Below are positions 1 to 6,030 of a DNA stretch of 6,030 nt, one piece after another (position 1 is the first letter of the stretch; every line of letters starts with the position of its first letter). The stretch is from Paracoccaceae bacterium. Lineage in GTDB: Bacteria > Pseudomonadota > Alphaproteobacteria > Rhodobacterales > Rhodobacteraceae. The stretch spans positions 1 through 6,030 of the forward strand of contig JAESRD010000328.1 in NCBI GenBank assembly GCA_016764835.1, in the 5' to 3' direction. Below the pieces are notes generated by a model. It did not search any database and had not been told where the DNA came from. It saw only the letters and a program-made list of their open reading frames with translations. Position numbers and translations under genes: made by a program.

Positions 1-1652
1 AATGGCCCCAGCGGCATGCCGACCAGTTTGGCGGCGTTCTCTATCAACACTGGCTTGACGCCCTCGGCCGCCATGCGGATGCCTTCGTTGATATAGGGCA
101 GGATGCAGCGGTTGGCGTAGAAGAAGCGCGCATCATTGACCACAATCGGCGTTTTGCGAATTTGCCTAACAAAATCAAGCGCTTTGGCGGTGGCTATGTC
201 GCCGGTTTTGGCGCCTTTGATGATCTCGACCAGCAACATTTTATCGACAGGCGAGAAGAAATGTATGCCGATAAACTGCTCAGGACGGGCCGAGGCTTTG
301 GCTAACTCGCCGATTGGCAGGGTTGAGGTGTTGGTGGCAAAGATGCAGTCATCGCCGATCACGGCCTCAACCGCTTGCGTTACTTTGGCTTTGATCCCAA
401 CATCTTCAAACACCGCTTCAATGATCAGATCGCAGCCCTTGAGGGCGTCGTAATCTGTAGTGGCGGTGATCTGCGCCAACACGGTTTCTTTCTTTTCAGG
501 CGTAACTTTACGACGCTTTATGCCCTTATCGAGGATGCCTGCCGCATAGGCTTTGCCCTTATCGGCGGCCTCTTGCTTTTGGTCGAGCAGGACCACCTCT
601 ATGCCGGCCAACGCCGAGACATAGGCTATGCCTGCGCCCATCATGCCCGCGCCAATGATGCCAACTTTGGACGCGCGTTGGTCGGGGGCTTCGGGGCGGT
701 TCGCACCCTTTTCAAGTGCTGTTTTGTTGATAAACAGCGAGCGGATCATGGCGGCGGAGGACGGGTTCATCAAGATATTGGTGAACCAGCGCGCCTCAAT
801 CTTGAGCGCCGTGTCAAACGGCACCAGCGCGCCTTCATATATGGCGCTGAGCATGGCTTTTGCCGCCGGATAAACCCCCATGGTCTGGCCGTTGATCATT
901 GCCGAGGCGCCAACATAGGTCATGAAGCCAGACGGGTGATACGGAGCGCCGCCGGGCATTTTGTAACCCCGTGCATCCCACGGTTTGACGCAGTCTTTCT
1001 CGGTCGCGGCCAGCACCCATTCGCGGGCGCGGCTCATCAGGTCTTCGGGGGCGACAACTTCGTCGATCAGCCCGGCTGACTTGGCCGCTTTGGGCGACAA
1101 CAGCTTGCCCTGCAACAGATATGGTGCGGCGGCCATGGCCCCCATCATCCGCACAAGCCGGGTGGTGCCACCAGCGCCGGGAAAGATACCAACCTTAATC
1201 TCAGGCAGGCCGATTTTGGCCTTCGGGTTATCAGCGGCAATGCGGTAATGGCATGAAAGTGGGATCTCTAAGCCAATGCCGAGCGCTGTGCCGGGCAGAG
1301 CGGCGACGGTGGGTTTTCCGCCCTTTTTGGTCTTAAAATCCATGCCGCCAAGCTCGATCCGGCGCTGAAAAGCATGCATACTCATCGTGCCTTCAAACAG
1401 ACCCTTGGCCGGGTTGTCGCCGGCGCTTTCTTTCATCTTGGCGATGATGTTTAGGTCCATGCCGCCGGCAAAATCTGGCTTGCCTGAGGTGAGGATAATG
1501 CCCTTCACGGCATTGTCGCCGTGCGCCTCAGTGATCAGCTGATCGAGCTCATCTATCCCTTCGAGGCTGAGCACATTCATCGACTTATTGGGAACGTCCC
1601 AAGTGATGGTCGCGATGCCTTGGGCATCTTTGATCATGGTGAAATCAGTCAT
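1..1652 (-). CDS. fadJ: Fused enoyl-CoA hydratase / 3-hydroxyacyl-CoA dehydrogenase (FadJ/FadB type), 3' end beyond window
   Basis: This bifunctional beta-oxidation enzyme hydrates trans-2-enoyl-CoA and then oxidises L-3-hydroxyacyl-CoA with NAD+ in the cytoplasm. The reading frame is open from the ATG at 1652 to the left edge (550 complete codons); family members are about 710-735 residues, so roughly 180 C-terminal residues are missing. Residues 1-190 are a crotonase domain, with an oxyanion-hole segment FAGGMDL (61-67) and the two catalytic glutamates at Glu129 (GIGLE) and Glu151 (GLPEIKVG). A linker leads to the NAD-binding fold at about 328, with GAGMMG at 334-339. The dehydrogenase residues are Ser443 (NTST), His464 (GIHFFSP), Glu476 (LLVEII) and Asn514 (YANR), so both active sites look intact. 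The C-terminal dehydrogenase domain begins near 508. The start is fixed by AGGGAG six bases upstream. It follows the thiolase gene by 10 bases; thiolase-first order is that of fadIJ rather than fadBA. The enzyme type is secure; the choice of fadJ over fadB is by convention and gene order. Confidence 0.96.
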   Translation of the reverse strand, partial: MTDFTMIKDAQGIATITWDVPNKSMNVLSLEGIDELDQLITEAHGDNAVKGIILTSGKPDFAGGMDLNIIAKMKESAGDNPAKGLFEGTMSMHAFQRRIELGGMDFKTKKGGKPTVAALPGTALGIGLEIPLSCHYRIAADNPKAKIGLPEIKVGIFPGAGGTTRLVRMMGAMAAAPYLLQGKLLSPKAAKSAGLIDEVVAPEDLMSRAREWVLAATEKDCVKPWDARGYKMPGGAPYHPSGFMTYVGASAMINGQTMGVYPAAKAMLSAIYEGALVPFDTALKIEARWFTNILMNPSSAAMIRSLFINKTALEKGANRPEAPDQRASKVGIIGAGMMGAGIAYVSALAGIEVVLLDQKQEAADKGKAYAAGILDKGIKRRKVTPEKKETVLAQITATTDYDALKGCDLIIEAVFEDVGIKAKVTQAVEAVIGDDCIFATNTSTLPIGELAKASARPEQFIGIHFFSPVDKMLLVEIIKGAKTGDIATAKALDFVRQIRKTPIVVNDARFFYANRCILPYINEGIRMAAEGVKPVLIENAAKLVGMPLGP

Positions 1653-1658
1653 AATAAT

Positions 1659-1664
1659 CTCCCT
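1659..1664 (-). promoter_or_regulatory. Ribosome binding site of the hydratase/dehydrogenase gene, overlapping the thiolase stop codon
   Basis: AGGGAG lies six bases before the ATG at 1652. Its first two bases are the last two of the thiolase TAG stop (1663-1665). The start is thus placed where a ribosome finishing the thiolase would be, which is consistent with translational coupling. Confidence 0.8.
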
Positions 1665-2874
1665 AAACCCGCTCAATGATTGTGGCTGCGCCCATGCCAG
1701 AGGCAATGCACAACGTGGCCAAGGCGGTGCCTTTGCCTGTGCGCTCCAGCTCATCAAGCATGGTGCCGATGATAATAGCACCGGTGGCACCCAGCGGGTG
1801 GCCCATGGCGATTGAGCCGCCGTTCACATTGACCTTATCTGCATCTACATCAAAGGCTTGCATGAAGCGCAGCACCACAGAGGCAAAGGCTTCATTGACC
1901 TCAAACAGGTCGATATCAGAGATCGACATGCCGCTATCAGCGAGGATTTTTTGCGTCGCGGGCACGGGGCCTGTCAGCATAATGGTCGGGTCCGTGCCGA
2001 TCTTGGCGGTGGCGCGGATGATCGCACGAGGCTTGAGCCCATGCGCTTGGCCGAACTCCTTCGAGCCGATCAAAATACCGGCCGAGCCATCAACGATGCC
2101 GGACGAATTGCCAGCATGGTGAATGTGGTTGATCCGCTCCAAATGCGGATATTTCATCATTGCCACTTTATCAAAGCCGGGCATTCCTTCGCCCATCTCT
2201 TTAAAGCTGGCTTTCAGCGCGCCGAGGCTCTGCATGTTGGTATCAGGTCGCATAAACTCGTCGCGGTCCAAAATGGTCAGGCCGTTTTGGTCGCGCACGG
2301 TGAGCATGCTTTTGGCAAAGCGGTTCTCGTCCCACGCGACCTTGGCGCGGCGTTGGCTTTCAACAGCCAAAGCGTCGGCATCATCACGGCTAAAGCCATA
2401 TTCGGTGGCGATGATATCGGCTGAAATACCTTGTGGTACGAAATATTCGTCGAGCGTTACGGTTGGGTCAACGGCGATTGCGGCGCCATCAGAGCCCATG
2501 GGCACGCGACCCATCATCTCAACACCACCGGCGATATAGGCGTGGCCTGCGCCGCCGCGTATTTGGTTGGCTGCCAAGTTTACCGCCTCCATGCCCGAGG
2601 CACAGAACCGGTTGATCGCGAGGCCGGGGATCGACTGATCGAGCTTGGACGCCAGCACCGCCGAACGCGCCAAACAGCCGCCCTGTTCGCCGACCTGGGT
2701 GACATTGCCCCAGATCACATCTTCAACCGCATGGCCGGTCAGCCCGTTGCGCTCTTGCAGCGCGTCGAGCACTTGGGCCGACAGCCGCAGGGCTGTAACT
2801 TCATGCAATGCGCCGTCTTTGCGGCCTTTGCCACGCGGTGTGCGCACGGCGTCATAAATATAGGCTTCGGTCAT
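1663..2874 (-). CDS. fadA: Thiolase (acetyl-CoA acyltransferase/acetyltransferase), beta-oxidation type
   Basis: Thiolase of 403 residues, normal length for the family. It cleaves 3-ketoacyl-CoA with CoA to acetyl-CoA and a shortened acyl-CoA, the last step of the spiral; the neighbouring genes favour this over acetoacetyl-CoA synthesis. The N-terminus has YDAVRTPRGKG (7-17), typical of these enzymes. The nucleophilic cysteine is Cys91 in NRFCASGMEA. Further motifs are HAGNSSGIVDG (253-263), NEAFA (327-331), and GHPLGATGA (358-366) with active-site His359. The second catalytic cysteine is Cys389 in LCIASGMG. The usual CxG there is Cys-Ile-Ala, a variant whose effect is unknown; the backbone amide of that position contributes to the oxyanion hole in characterised thiolases. 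The start is supported by GAGGAG six bases upstream. It sits 10 bases after the GST-like gene and 10 before the hydratase/dehydrogenase, with which it probably forms the trifunctional complex. The symbol reflects function; fadI is equally possible. Confidence 0.95.
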   Translation of the reverse strand: MTEAYIYDAVRTPRGKGRKDGALHEVTALRLSAQVLDALQERNGLTGHAVEDVIWGNVTQVGEQGGCLARSAVLASKLDQSIPGLAINRFCASGMEAVNLAANQIRGGAGHAYIAGGVEMMGRVPMGSDGAAIAVDPTVTLDEYFVPQGISADIIATEYGFSRDDADALAVESQRRAKVAWDENRFAKSMLTVRDQNGLTILDRDEFMRPDTNMQSLGALKASFKEMGEGMPGFDKVAMMKYPHLERINHIHHAGNSSGIVDGSAGILIGSKEFGQAHGLKPRAIIRATAKIGTDPTIMLTGPVPATQKILADSGMSISDIDLFEVNEAFASVVLRFMQAFDVDADKVNVNGGSIAMGHPLGATGAIIIGTMLDELERTGKGTALATLCIASGMGAATIIERV

Positions 2875-2880
2875 ATCAGT

Positions 2881-2886
2881 CTCCTC
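2881..2886 (-). promoter_or_regulatory. Ribosome binding site of the thiolase gene, overlapping the GST-like gene's stop codon
   Basis: GAGGAG lies six bases before the ATG at 2874. It shares its first two bases with the TGA stop of the upstream gene (2885-2887). The geometry is the same as at the next junction, so both junctions look built for coupled translation. Confidence 0.8.
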
Positions 2887-3520
2887 AAGCGCGGTCGGCA
2901 GGGCTGCCGGGCATTAGGTCATAGGGGCTTTTCCAGCCATCAAGGGCGGCAATATTACCCAACCAACGGTCGATATTGGGCCAATCGGCGCGGTCAAACC
3001 CAAATGGTTCTGGATAATACAGATAGCCGCAACAGGCGGTGTCGGCGATGGTGACGCTGCGGCCAACCAGCCAGTCGCGGTCTTCGAGTGCAGCATCAAG
3101 TATTTTATACGCGGCTTTGAGCCGGCCTTGGGTAAAAGCGATCACCTCAGCGGGGCGTTTCTCTTCTGGCAGGAAGTTCATCAAGAACCGGGTCATGCCA
3201 GCATTTGATGACAGTTTGTGGTTGTCAAAGAACTGCCAGCGCATCGCGTCACGCGCCTCGGCGGGGGTAGATCCGCCCAGTTTGCCAGATTTTTGGGCCG
3301 CATACTGCTGCATCACGCCTGATTGGGTCATGGTCTCATCGCCATCAACCAATACCGGGATTTCACCCACAACATTGATCTTGCGAAAGGCAGGGTCGCG
3401 GGCCGCGCCATTGAAAAAATCAACATATTCAGGCTGCCAGTCGAGCCCGCAGAGCTGTAGCGTCAGCGCTGCTTTGTAAGAATTGCCGCTTTCGCCAAAA
3501 CAATAAAGTTTGATCGTCAT
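2885..3520 (-). CDS. Glutathione S-transferase-like protein
   Basis: Cytosolic GST-fold protein of 211 residues, normal length, with no signal peptide or membrane segment. Residues 1-75 are the thioredoxin-like domain: strand IKLYCF, then ESGNSYK (10-16), where Ser11 aligns with the catalytic serine of zeta-type GSTs (SSCSW) and Ser14 is the alternative. GEIPVL (52-57) contains the conserved cis-Pro55, and QSG (66-68) is the glutathione gamma-glutamyl-binding turn. From about residue 85 it is the all-helical domain, with TIAD (157-160) as the N-capping box of the core helix and a hydrophobic CCGYLYYPEPFGF segment after it. The substrate cannot be told from sequence. Its position inside a beta-oxidation cluster suggests a role in acyl-CoA/thioester or reactive-enone metabolism, but that is inference. 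The start is supported by a GGGGAG-rich site seven bases upstream (3528-3533). It follows the LCAD-type gene by 28 bases. Confidence 0.92.
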   Translation of the reverse strand: MTIKLYCFGESGNSYKAALTLQLCGLDWQPEYVDFFNGAARDPAFRKINVVGEIPVLVDGDETMTQSGVMQQYAAQKSGKLGGSTPAEARDAMRWQFFDNHKLSSNAGMTRFLMNFLPEEKRPAEVIAFTQGRLKAAYKILDAALEDRDWLVGRSVTIADTACCGYLYYPEPFGFDRADWPNIDRWLGNIAALDGWKSPYDLMPGSPADRA

Positions 3521-3548
3521 TCTACTTCTCCCCGTTGATTGCCTGCGC

Positions 3549-4685
3549 TCAAAACGAGCGGGCGATCAGCTCTTTCATGATCTCATTGGTGCCACCATAG
3601 ATGCGCTGGACGCGGGCGTCAGTCCACATTTCTGCGATGTCATATTCTTGCATGAAACCGTAGCCGCCATGCAGCTGCAAGCAGGCATCGAGCACTTCGC
3701 CTTGGGTATCGGTCAGCCAATATTTGGCCATGGCAGCTTTTGCTGCTGTCAACTCACCGCGCTGCTGCTCTTCCATGCAGGTATCAAAGAACGCGCGGCC
3801 AACGCTGGCCTTGGTCTGGCATTCGGCCAGCACAAACCGGGTGTTTTGAAACTGCATGATCGGCTTGCCAAACGCCTCGCGGTTTTTGCAATAGTCGATC
3901 GTGCGGGTGACAGCGCCCTCCATGGCGCCAACAGCGCCAGCGCCGATCAACAGACGTTCGCGGGGCAGCTGTTCCATCATCTGGTAAAAGCCTTGGCCCT
4001 CTTCACCGCCCAAGATATTTTCTGGCGGCACCAGCACATTGTCGAAAAACAGCTCTGACGTGTCAGAGGCTTTTAGCCCGATTTTGTCGAGGTTACGGCC
4101 ACGGGTAAAGCCCTCGGCTTTGGCGGTTTCAACCACCACCAGCGAGATGCCGCGCGCGCCTGCGGCAGAGTCTGTCTTGGCCGCTACGATGATCAGATCA
4201 GCATGTTGGCCATTGGTAATAAAGGTCTTTTGCCCGCTGATGCGATATTGGTTGCCGTCGCGCACAGCGCGGGTCTTGAGCGCTTGCAGATCAGAGCCAC
4301 CCGACGGCTCTGTCATGGCCAAAGCGCCGACCATCTCGCCGCTAACCAGCCTCGGCAGCCAGCGTTTCTTTTGCGCCTCAGACGCATAGGCCAGCAAATA
4401 ATGCGCAACAATGCCCGAATGGATGCCCACGCCCCAAGAGGCAATATTGGCCCGCGCGCCTTCAATGATAATTGCAATATCATGGCCAAAGTCGCCACCC
4501 GGCCCGCCATATTCTTCTGGCACAGCGGCGCAGAGCAGACCGAGTTCACCGGCCTGTTGCCAGATGCTGCGGTCCATTTCGCCAGCTTTGCGCCAACGGT
4601 CATAATGCGGGCGCCATTCTTCATGGATGAATTTGGCGGTCATATCGCTGAGCATCTGGTGCTCTTCGGTCATCCAATTGGCCAA
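3549..4685 (-). CDS. Acyl-CoA dehydrogenase, long-chain (LCAD/ACADL) type
   Basis: FAD enzyme oxidising acyl-CoA to trans-2-enoyl-CoA and passing electrons to ETF. Numbered from the chosen TTG start (378 residues): N-terminal helical domain 1-115, then the middle beta domain with [10 protein letters not shown] (123-132) and the FITNG turn (155-159), and the C-terminal helical domain from about 225. The helical domain carries REAFGKPI (269-276) and the FAD-contacting LHGGYGF (338-344). The tail [14 protein letters not shown] closely resembles that of mitochondrial LCAD. At the usual catalytic position of MCAD/SCAD (YEGT) there is Gly364; the catalytic base should instead be Glu243 in LPRERLLI, as in LCAD and isovaleryl-CoA dehydrogenase. 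Start: the TTG at 4685 has AAGGAAA six bases upstream (4692-4698). The ATG at 4673 has that site 18 bases away, and an ATG at 4781 would overlap the preceding gene by 68 bases with a low-complexity leader. Chain-length preference is inferred; a branched-chain substrate is an alternative. Confidence 0.93.
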   Translation of the reverse strand: MANWMTEEHQMLSDMTAKFIHEEWRPHYDRWRKAGEMDRSIWQQAGELGLLCAAVPEEYGGPGGDFGHDIAIIIEGARANIASWGVGIHSGIVAHYLLAYASEAQKKRWLPRLVSGEMVGALAMTEPSGGSDLQALKTRAVRDGNQYRISGQKTFITNGQHADLIIVAAKTDSAAGARGISLVVVETAKAEGFTRGRNLDKIGLKASDTSELFFDNVLVPPENILGGEEGQGFYQMMEQLPRERLLIGAGAVGAMEGAVTRTIDYCKNREAFGKPIMQFQNTRFVLAECQTKASVGRAFFDTCMEEQQRGELTAAKAAMAKYWLTDTQGEVLDACLQLHGGYGFMQEYDIAEMWTDARVQRIYGGTNEIMKELIARSF

Positions 4686-4691
4686 AAGCGG

Positions 4692-4698
4692 TTTCCTT
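4692..4698 (-). promoter_or_regulatory. Ribosome binding site deciding the TTG start of the LCAD-type gene
   Basis: AAGGAAA ends six bases before TTG (4683-4685), which would begin a protein reading M-A-N-W-M-T-E-E. It is too far (18 bases) from the in-frame ATG at 4673. No better Shine-Dalgarno lies next to that ATG. Confidence 0.6.
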
Positions 4699-4713
4699 AA
4701 ATTTGGTGGTGGT

Positions 4714-4926
4714 CTATTTTTTGCGGGCTTCAAGCTCGGAGTTGAACAGCCGCAAGCGGTGGCCAAACGTGTCTTCGTCAATCACGCTATCGAAGTTCTC
4801 GAAGATAAACGACAAAGCCTCGCCCTCATCAAGCCCCGCCTCGCGCGAAAAGCGGCGCAAACGGCGGTAGCCGTCCTCGGTCATGGCGACATTGAAACGG
4901 CGGGTAAAGCGCAGGCGTTTGGGCAT
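4714..4926 (-). CDS. Small basic ribbon-helix-helix-like protein, putative regulator
   Basis: A 70-residue protein that I do not recognise as a named family. Its N-terminal half has the pattern of CopG/MetJ-type ribbon-helix-helix DNA-binding proteins. A basic start (PKRLRFTRR) is followed by a short strand RFNVAM (10-15), a helix starting [16 protein letters not shown] (16-31), and after LDEG a second helix ALSFIFENF (37-45). The C-terminal 25 residues are charged and end in Lys-Lys. It has a clear AAAGG six bases upstream of the ATG (4933-4937), lies 52 bases after the first dehydrogenase and 28 before the second, in the same direction, and codon use resembles its neighbours, so it is very probably translated. 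No toxin partner is adjacent, which argues against an antitoxin. A local transcriptional regulator of the operon is the simplest guess; this is inference from fold pattern only. Confidence 0.75.
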   Translation of the reverse strand: MPKRLRFTRRFNVAMTEDGYRRLRRFSREAGLDEGEALSFIFENFDSVIDEDTFGHRLRLFNSELEARKK

Positions 4927-4943
4927 GACATACCTTTATGCAG

Positions 4944-4968
4944 CCCCACCGCTATAAGAACGGCAGGG
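4944..4968 (-). other. Intergenic stem-loop between the first acyl-CoA dehydrogenase and the RHH-like gene
   Basis: In the minus-strand RNA, CCCUGCCG (4968-4961) pairs with CGGUGGGG (4951-4944) over eight positions around a nine-base loop: six Watson-Crick and two G-U pairs. In the plus-strand RNA the two wobble positions become A/C mismatches, so the structure favours the coding-strand transcript. No U-tract follows, so it is not a standard intrinsic terminator. It could protect or define a processed 3' end, act as a weak attenuator, or be chance. Confidence 0.4.
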
Positions 4969-4978
4969 ATGGTTTTAG

Positions 4979-6030
4979 TTAAAACTGGTCGGCATGTAGA
5001 GCCATAACAGTATCTGCGCCAGAAGTGATCCTGGCAAGATGTAGCGCTGTGGCGGGCAGTTGGCGGGCCATATAATAGCGGCCCGTGGTGATCTTGGTCT
5101 CGTAGAACGCGGTGTCAGGCGCGCCAGCGGTAAGACGGCCTTGTGCGGCTTTGGCCATCTGCGCCCAGACCAGGCCAAGGCAAGTATGGCCCATCAGATG
5201 CATAAAGTCATATGAGCCTGCCAGTGCCACATTGGGGTCTTTCATGCCGTTTTGCATGAAGAACATGGCCGCCGCTTGCAGGTCTTTTGACGCGGCTTTG
5301 AGCGGGTCGAGGAAGTCAGCTTTCAGCGCTTCGTCAGCCTCGTTTTCTTTGATGAATGTCTTGATCATCTCAAAGAATGCCATGATGGGTTTGCCACCGT
5401 CTGAGGCCAGCTTGCGGCCAACAAGGTCAAGCGCCTGCACGCCATTAGCGCCTTCATAGATCATCGAAATCCGCGCATCGCGGACGAATTGCGACATGCC
5501 TGATTCTTCAATATAGCCGTGGCCGCCGTAAACCTGCTGCGCCAGAACCGTGGTCTCAAAGCCCTTATCTGTCAGGAAACCTTTGATCACCGGGGTCATC
5601 AGCGACACCAGTGCTTTGGATTCTGGGGCATCGCCGCGGTGGTAGGCGTCGATCAGCGTTGCACTCCAATAGGCAAAGGCGCGTGCACCCTCGGTGAAGC
5701 TCTTTTGGTCCATCAGGCTGCGGCGAATATCGGGGTGCACGATCAGCGGGTCGGCTGGCCCATCTGGGTTTTCAACACCAGTGACGGCCCGGCCCTGTAG
5801 CCGGTCTTTGGCATAGATTACAGCGTTTTGATACGCGGCTTCGGCCTGCGCATAGCCCTGAAGACCAACGCCAACCCGCGCCTCGTTCATCATGGTGAAC
5901 ATGGCCCGCATGCCCTTATGTTCTTCGCCCAGCAGATAGCCGGTGGCGTCGTCAAAGTTCATCACACAGGTCGAATTGCCGTGGATACCCATCTTCTCTT
6001 CGAGATTGCCACATGCCACTCCGTTGCGCG
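4979..6030 (-). CDS. Acyl-CoA dehydrogenase, long FadE/DmdC-like class, C-terminal part (5' end beyond window)
   Basis: The frame is open from the right edge to a TAA at 4979-4981, giving the last 349 residues; no start is in the window (a GTG at 6019 is internal). The protein belongs to the ~590-residue acyl-CoA dehydrogenases that carry an extra C-terminal helical domain. Visible from the edge: the end of the middle beta domain (KMGIHGN, then STCVMNFD), the C-terminal dehydrogenase domain with [14 protein letters not shown] (about 50-63), [13 protein letters not shown] (165-177) and [11 protein letters not shown] (190-200). The catalytic glutamate, Glu192, is in the usual MCAD-type place. 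From about residue 210 to the end is the extra domain (Pfam acetyl-CoA dehydrogenase C-terminal-like type), with [11 protein letters not shown] near 315. Characterised relatives act on fatty acyl-CoAs or, as DmdC, on 3-methylmercaptopropionyl-CoA in DMSP breakdown. The cluster favours general beta-oxidation, but DmdC-like activity cannot be excluded. Confidence 0.94.
   Translation of the reverse strand, partial: RNGVACGNLEEKMGIHGNSTCVMNFDDATGYLLGEEHKGMRAMFTMMNEARVGVGLQGYAQAEAAYQNAVIYAKDRLQGRAVTGVENPDGPADPLIVHPDIRRSLMDQKSFTEGARAFAYWSATLIDAYHRGDAPESKALVSLMTPVIKGFLTDKGFETTVLAQQVYGGHGYIEESGMSQFVRDARISMIYEGANGVQALDLVGRKLASDGGKPIMAFFEMIKTFIKENEADEALKADFLDPLKAASKDLQAAAMFFMQNGMKDPNVALAGSYDFMHLMGHTCLGLVWAQMAKAAQGRLTAGAPDTAFYETKITTGRYYMARQLPATALHLARITSGADTVMALHADQF

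Noticed and set aside
375..1079. Long plus-strand open frame of 234 codons
   Set aside because: It lies wholly antisense to the hydratase/dehydrogenase, whose active-site motifs are intact; composition is of the shadow type (runs of Arg/His/Gly/Ala) and no family motif is seen.
1858..2424. Plus-strand open frame of 188 codons opposite the thiolase
   Set aside because: Antisense shadow of a well-supported thiolase; no ribosome binding site or recognisable domain.
2431..3054. Plus-strand open frame of 207 codons spanning the thiolase and the GST-like gene
   Set aside because: It runs across two real minus-strand genes and their junction; the protein is low-information and rich in Arg/Gly/His, as expected for a shadow frame in GC-rich DNA.
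4686..4781. N-terminal extension of the LCAD-type protein to the ATG at 4781
   Set aside because: It would overlap the RHH-like gene by 68 bases, adds 32 residues without dehydrogenase features, and a well-spaced ribosome binding site exists for TTG at 4685.
4714..4926. RHH-like protein as an antitoxin of a toxin-antitoxin pair
   Set aside because: Both neighbours are metabolic dehydrogenases, and no small toxin-like frame is adjacent.
4944..4968. Stem-loop as an intrinsic terminator
   Set aside because: On the minus strand no U-run follows the stem. On the plus strand TTTT follows, but the stem has two mismatches and no plus-strand gene ends there.
4927..4985. Possible promoter in the spacer before the RHH-like gene (TTATAG-like -10 on the minus strand)
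   Set aside because: The only -35-like match is poor and its spacing is 18-19 bases; the TTATAG lies in the loop of the stem-loop. Not enough to call a promoter.

Overview
The window is a single block of six same-strand genes, all on the minus strand and read from position 6030 down to 1. They form one compact fatty-acid beta-oxidation gene cluster. The largest gap between genes is about 50 bases, and there are no RNA genes, mobile elements or CRISPR arrays. Moderately high GC, the protein signatures and the gene order suggest an alphaproteobacterium, most likely of the Rhodobacterales/Roseobacter type. That assignment is inference from family resemblance, not from a marker gene.

In transcription order the layout is as follows. 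(1) The C-terminal ~350 residues of a long (~590-residue class) acyl-CoA dehydrogenase, cut by the right edge. (2) A 52-base spacer with a stem-loop that can form fully only in the minus-strand RNA. (3) A 70-residue basic protein that looks like a ribbon-helix-helix DNA-binding protein. (4) A second acyl-CoA dehydrogenase of about 378 residues, of the long-chain (LCAD/ACADL) type, which probably starts at a TTG codon. (5) A 211-residue glutathione S-transferase-like protein. (6) A 403-residue thiolase. (7) The N-terminal 550 residues of a fused enoyl-CoA hydratase/3-hydroxyacyl-CoA dehydrogenase (FadJ/FadB type), cut by the left edge.

Together these encode every step of the beta-oxidation spiral: two acyl-CoA dehydrogenases (electrons to ETF), hydratase plus NAD-dependent dehydrogenase on one chain, and thiolase. 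Acyl-CoA ligase and ETF are not in the window. GST, thiolase and the multifunctional enzyme are very tightly packed: the Shine-Dalgarno of each of the last two overlaps the stop codon of the gene before it, with 10-base gaps, which suggests translational coupling.

I do not see a wholly new system. The points most worth a second look are the small RHH-like protein with the hairpin just upstream of it (possible local regulator and its RNA/DNA site), the GST-like gene of unknown role inside a beta-oxidation operon, and the two dehydrogenases with differently placed catalytic glutamates.
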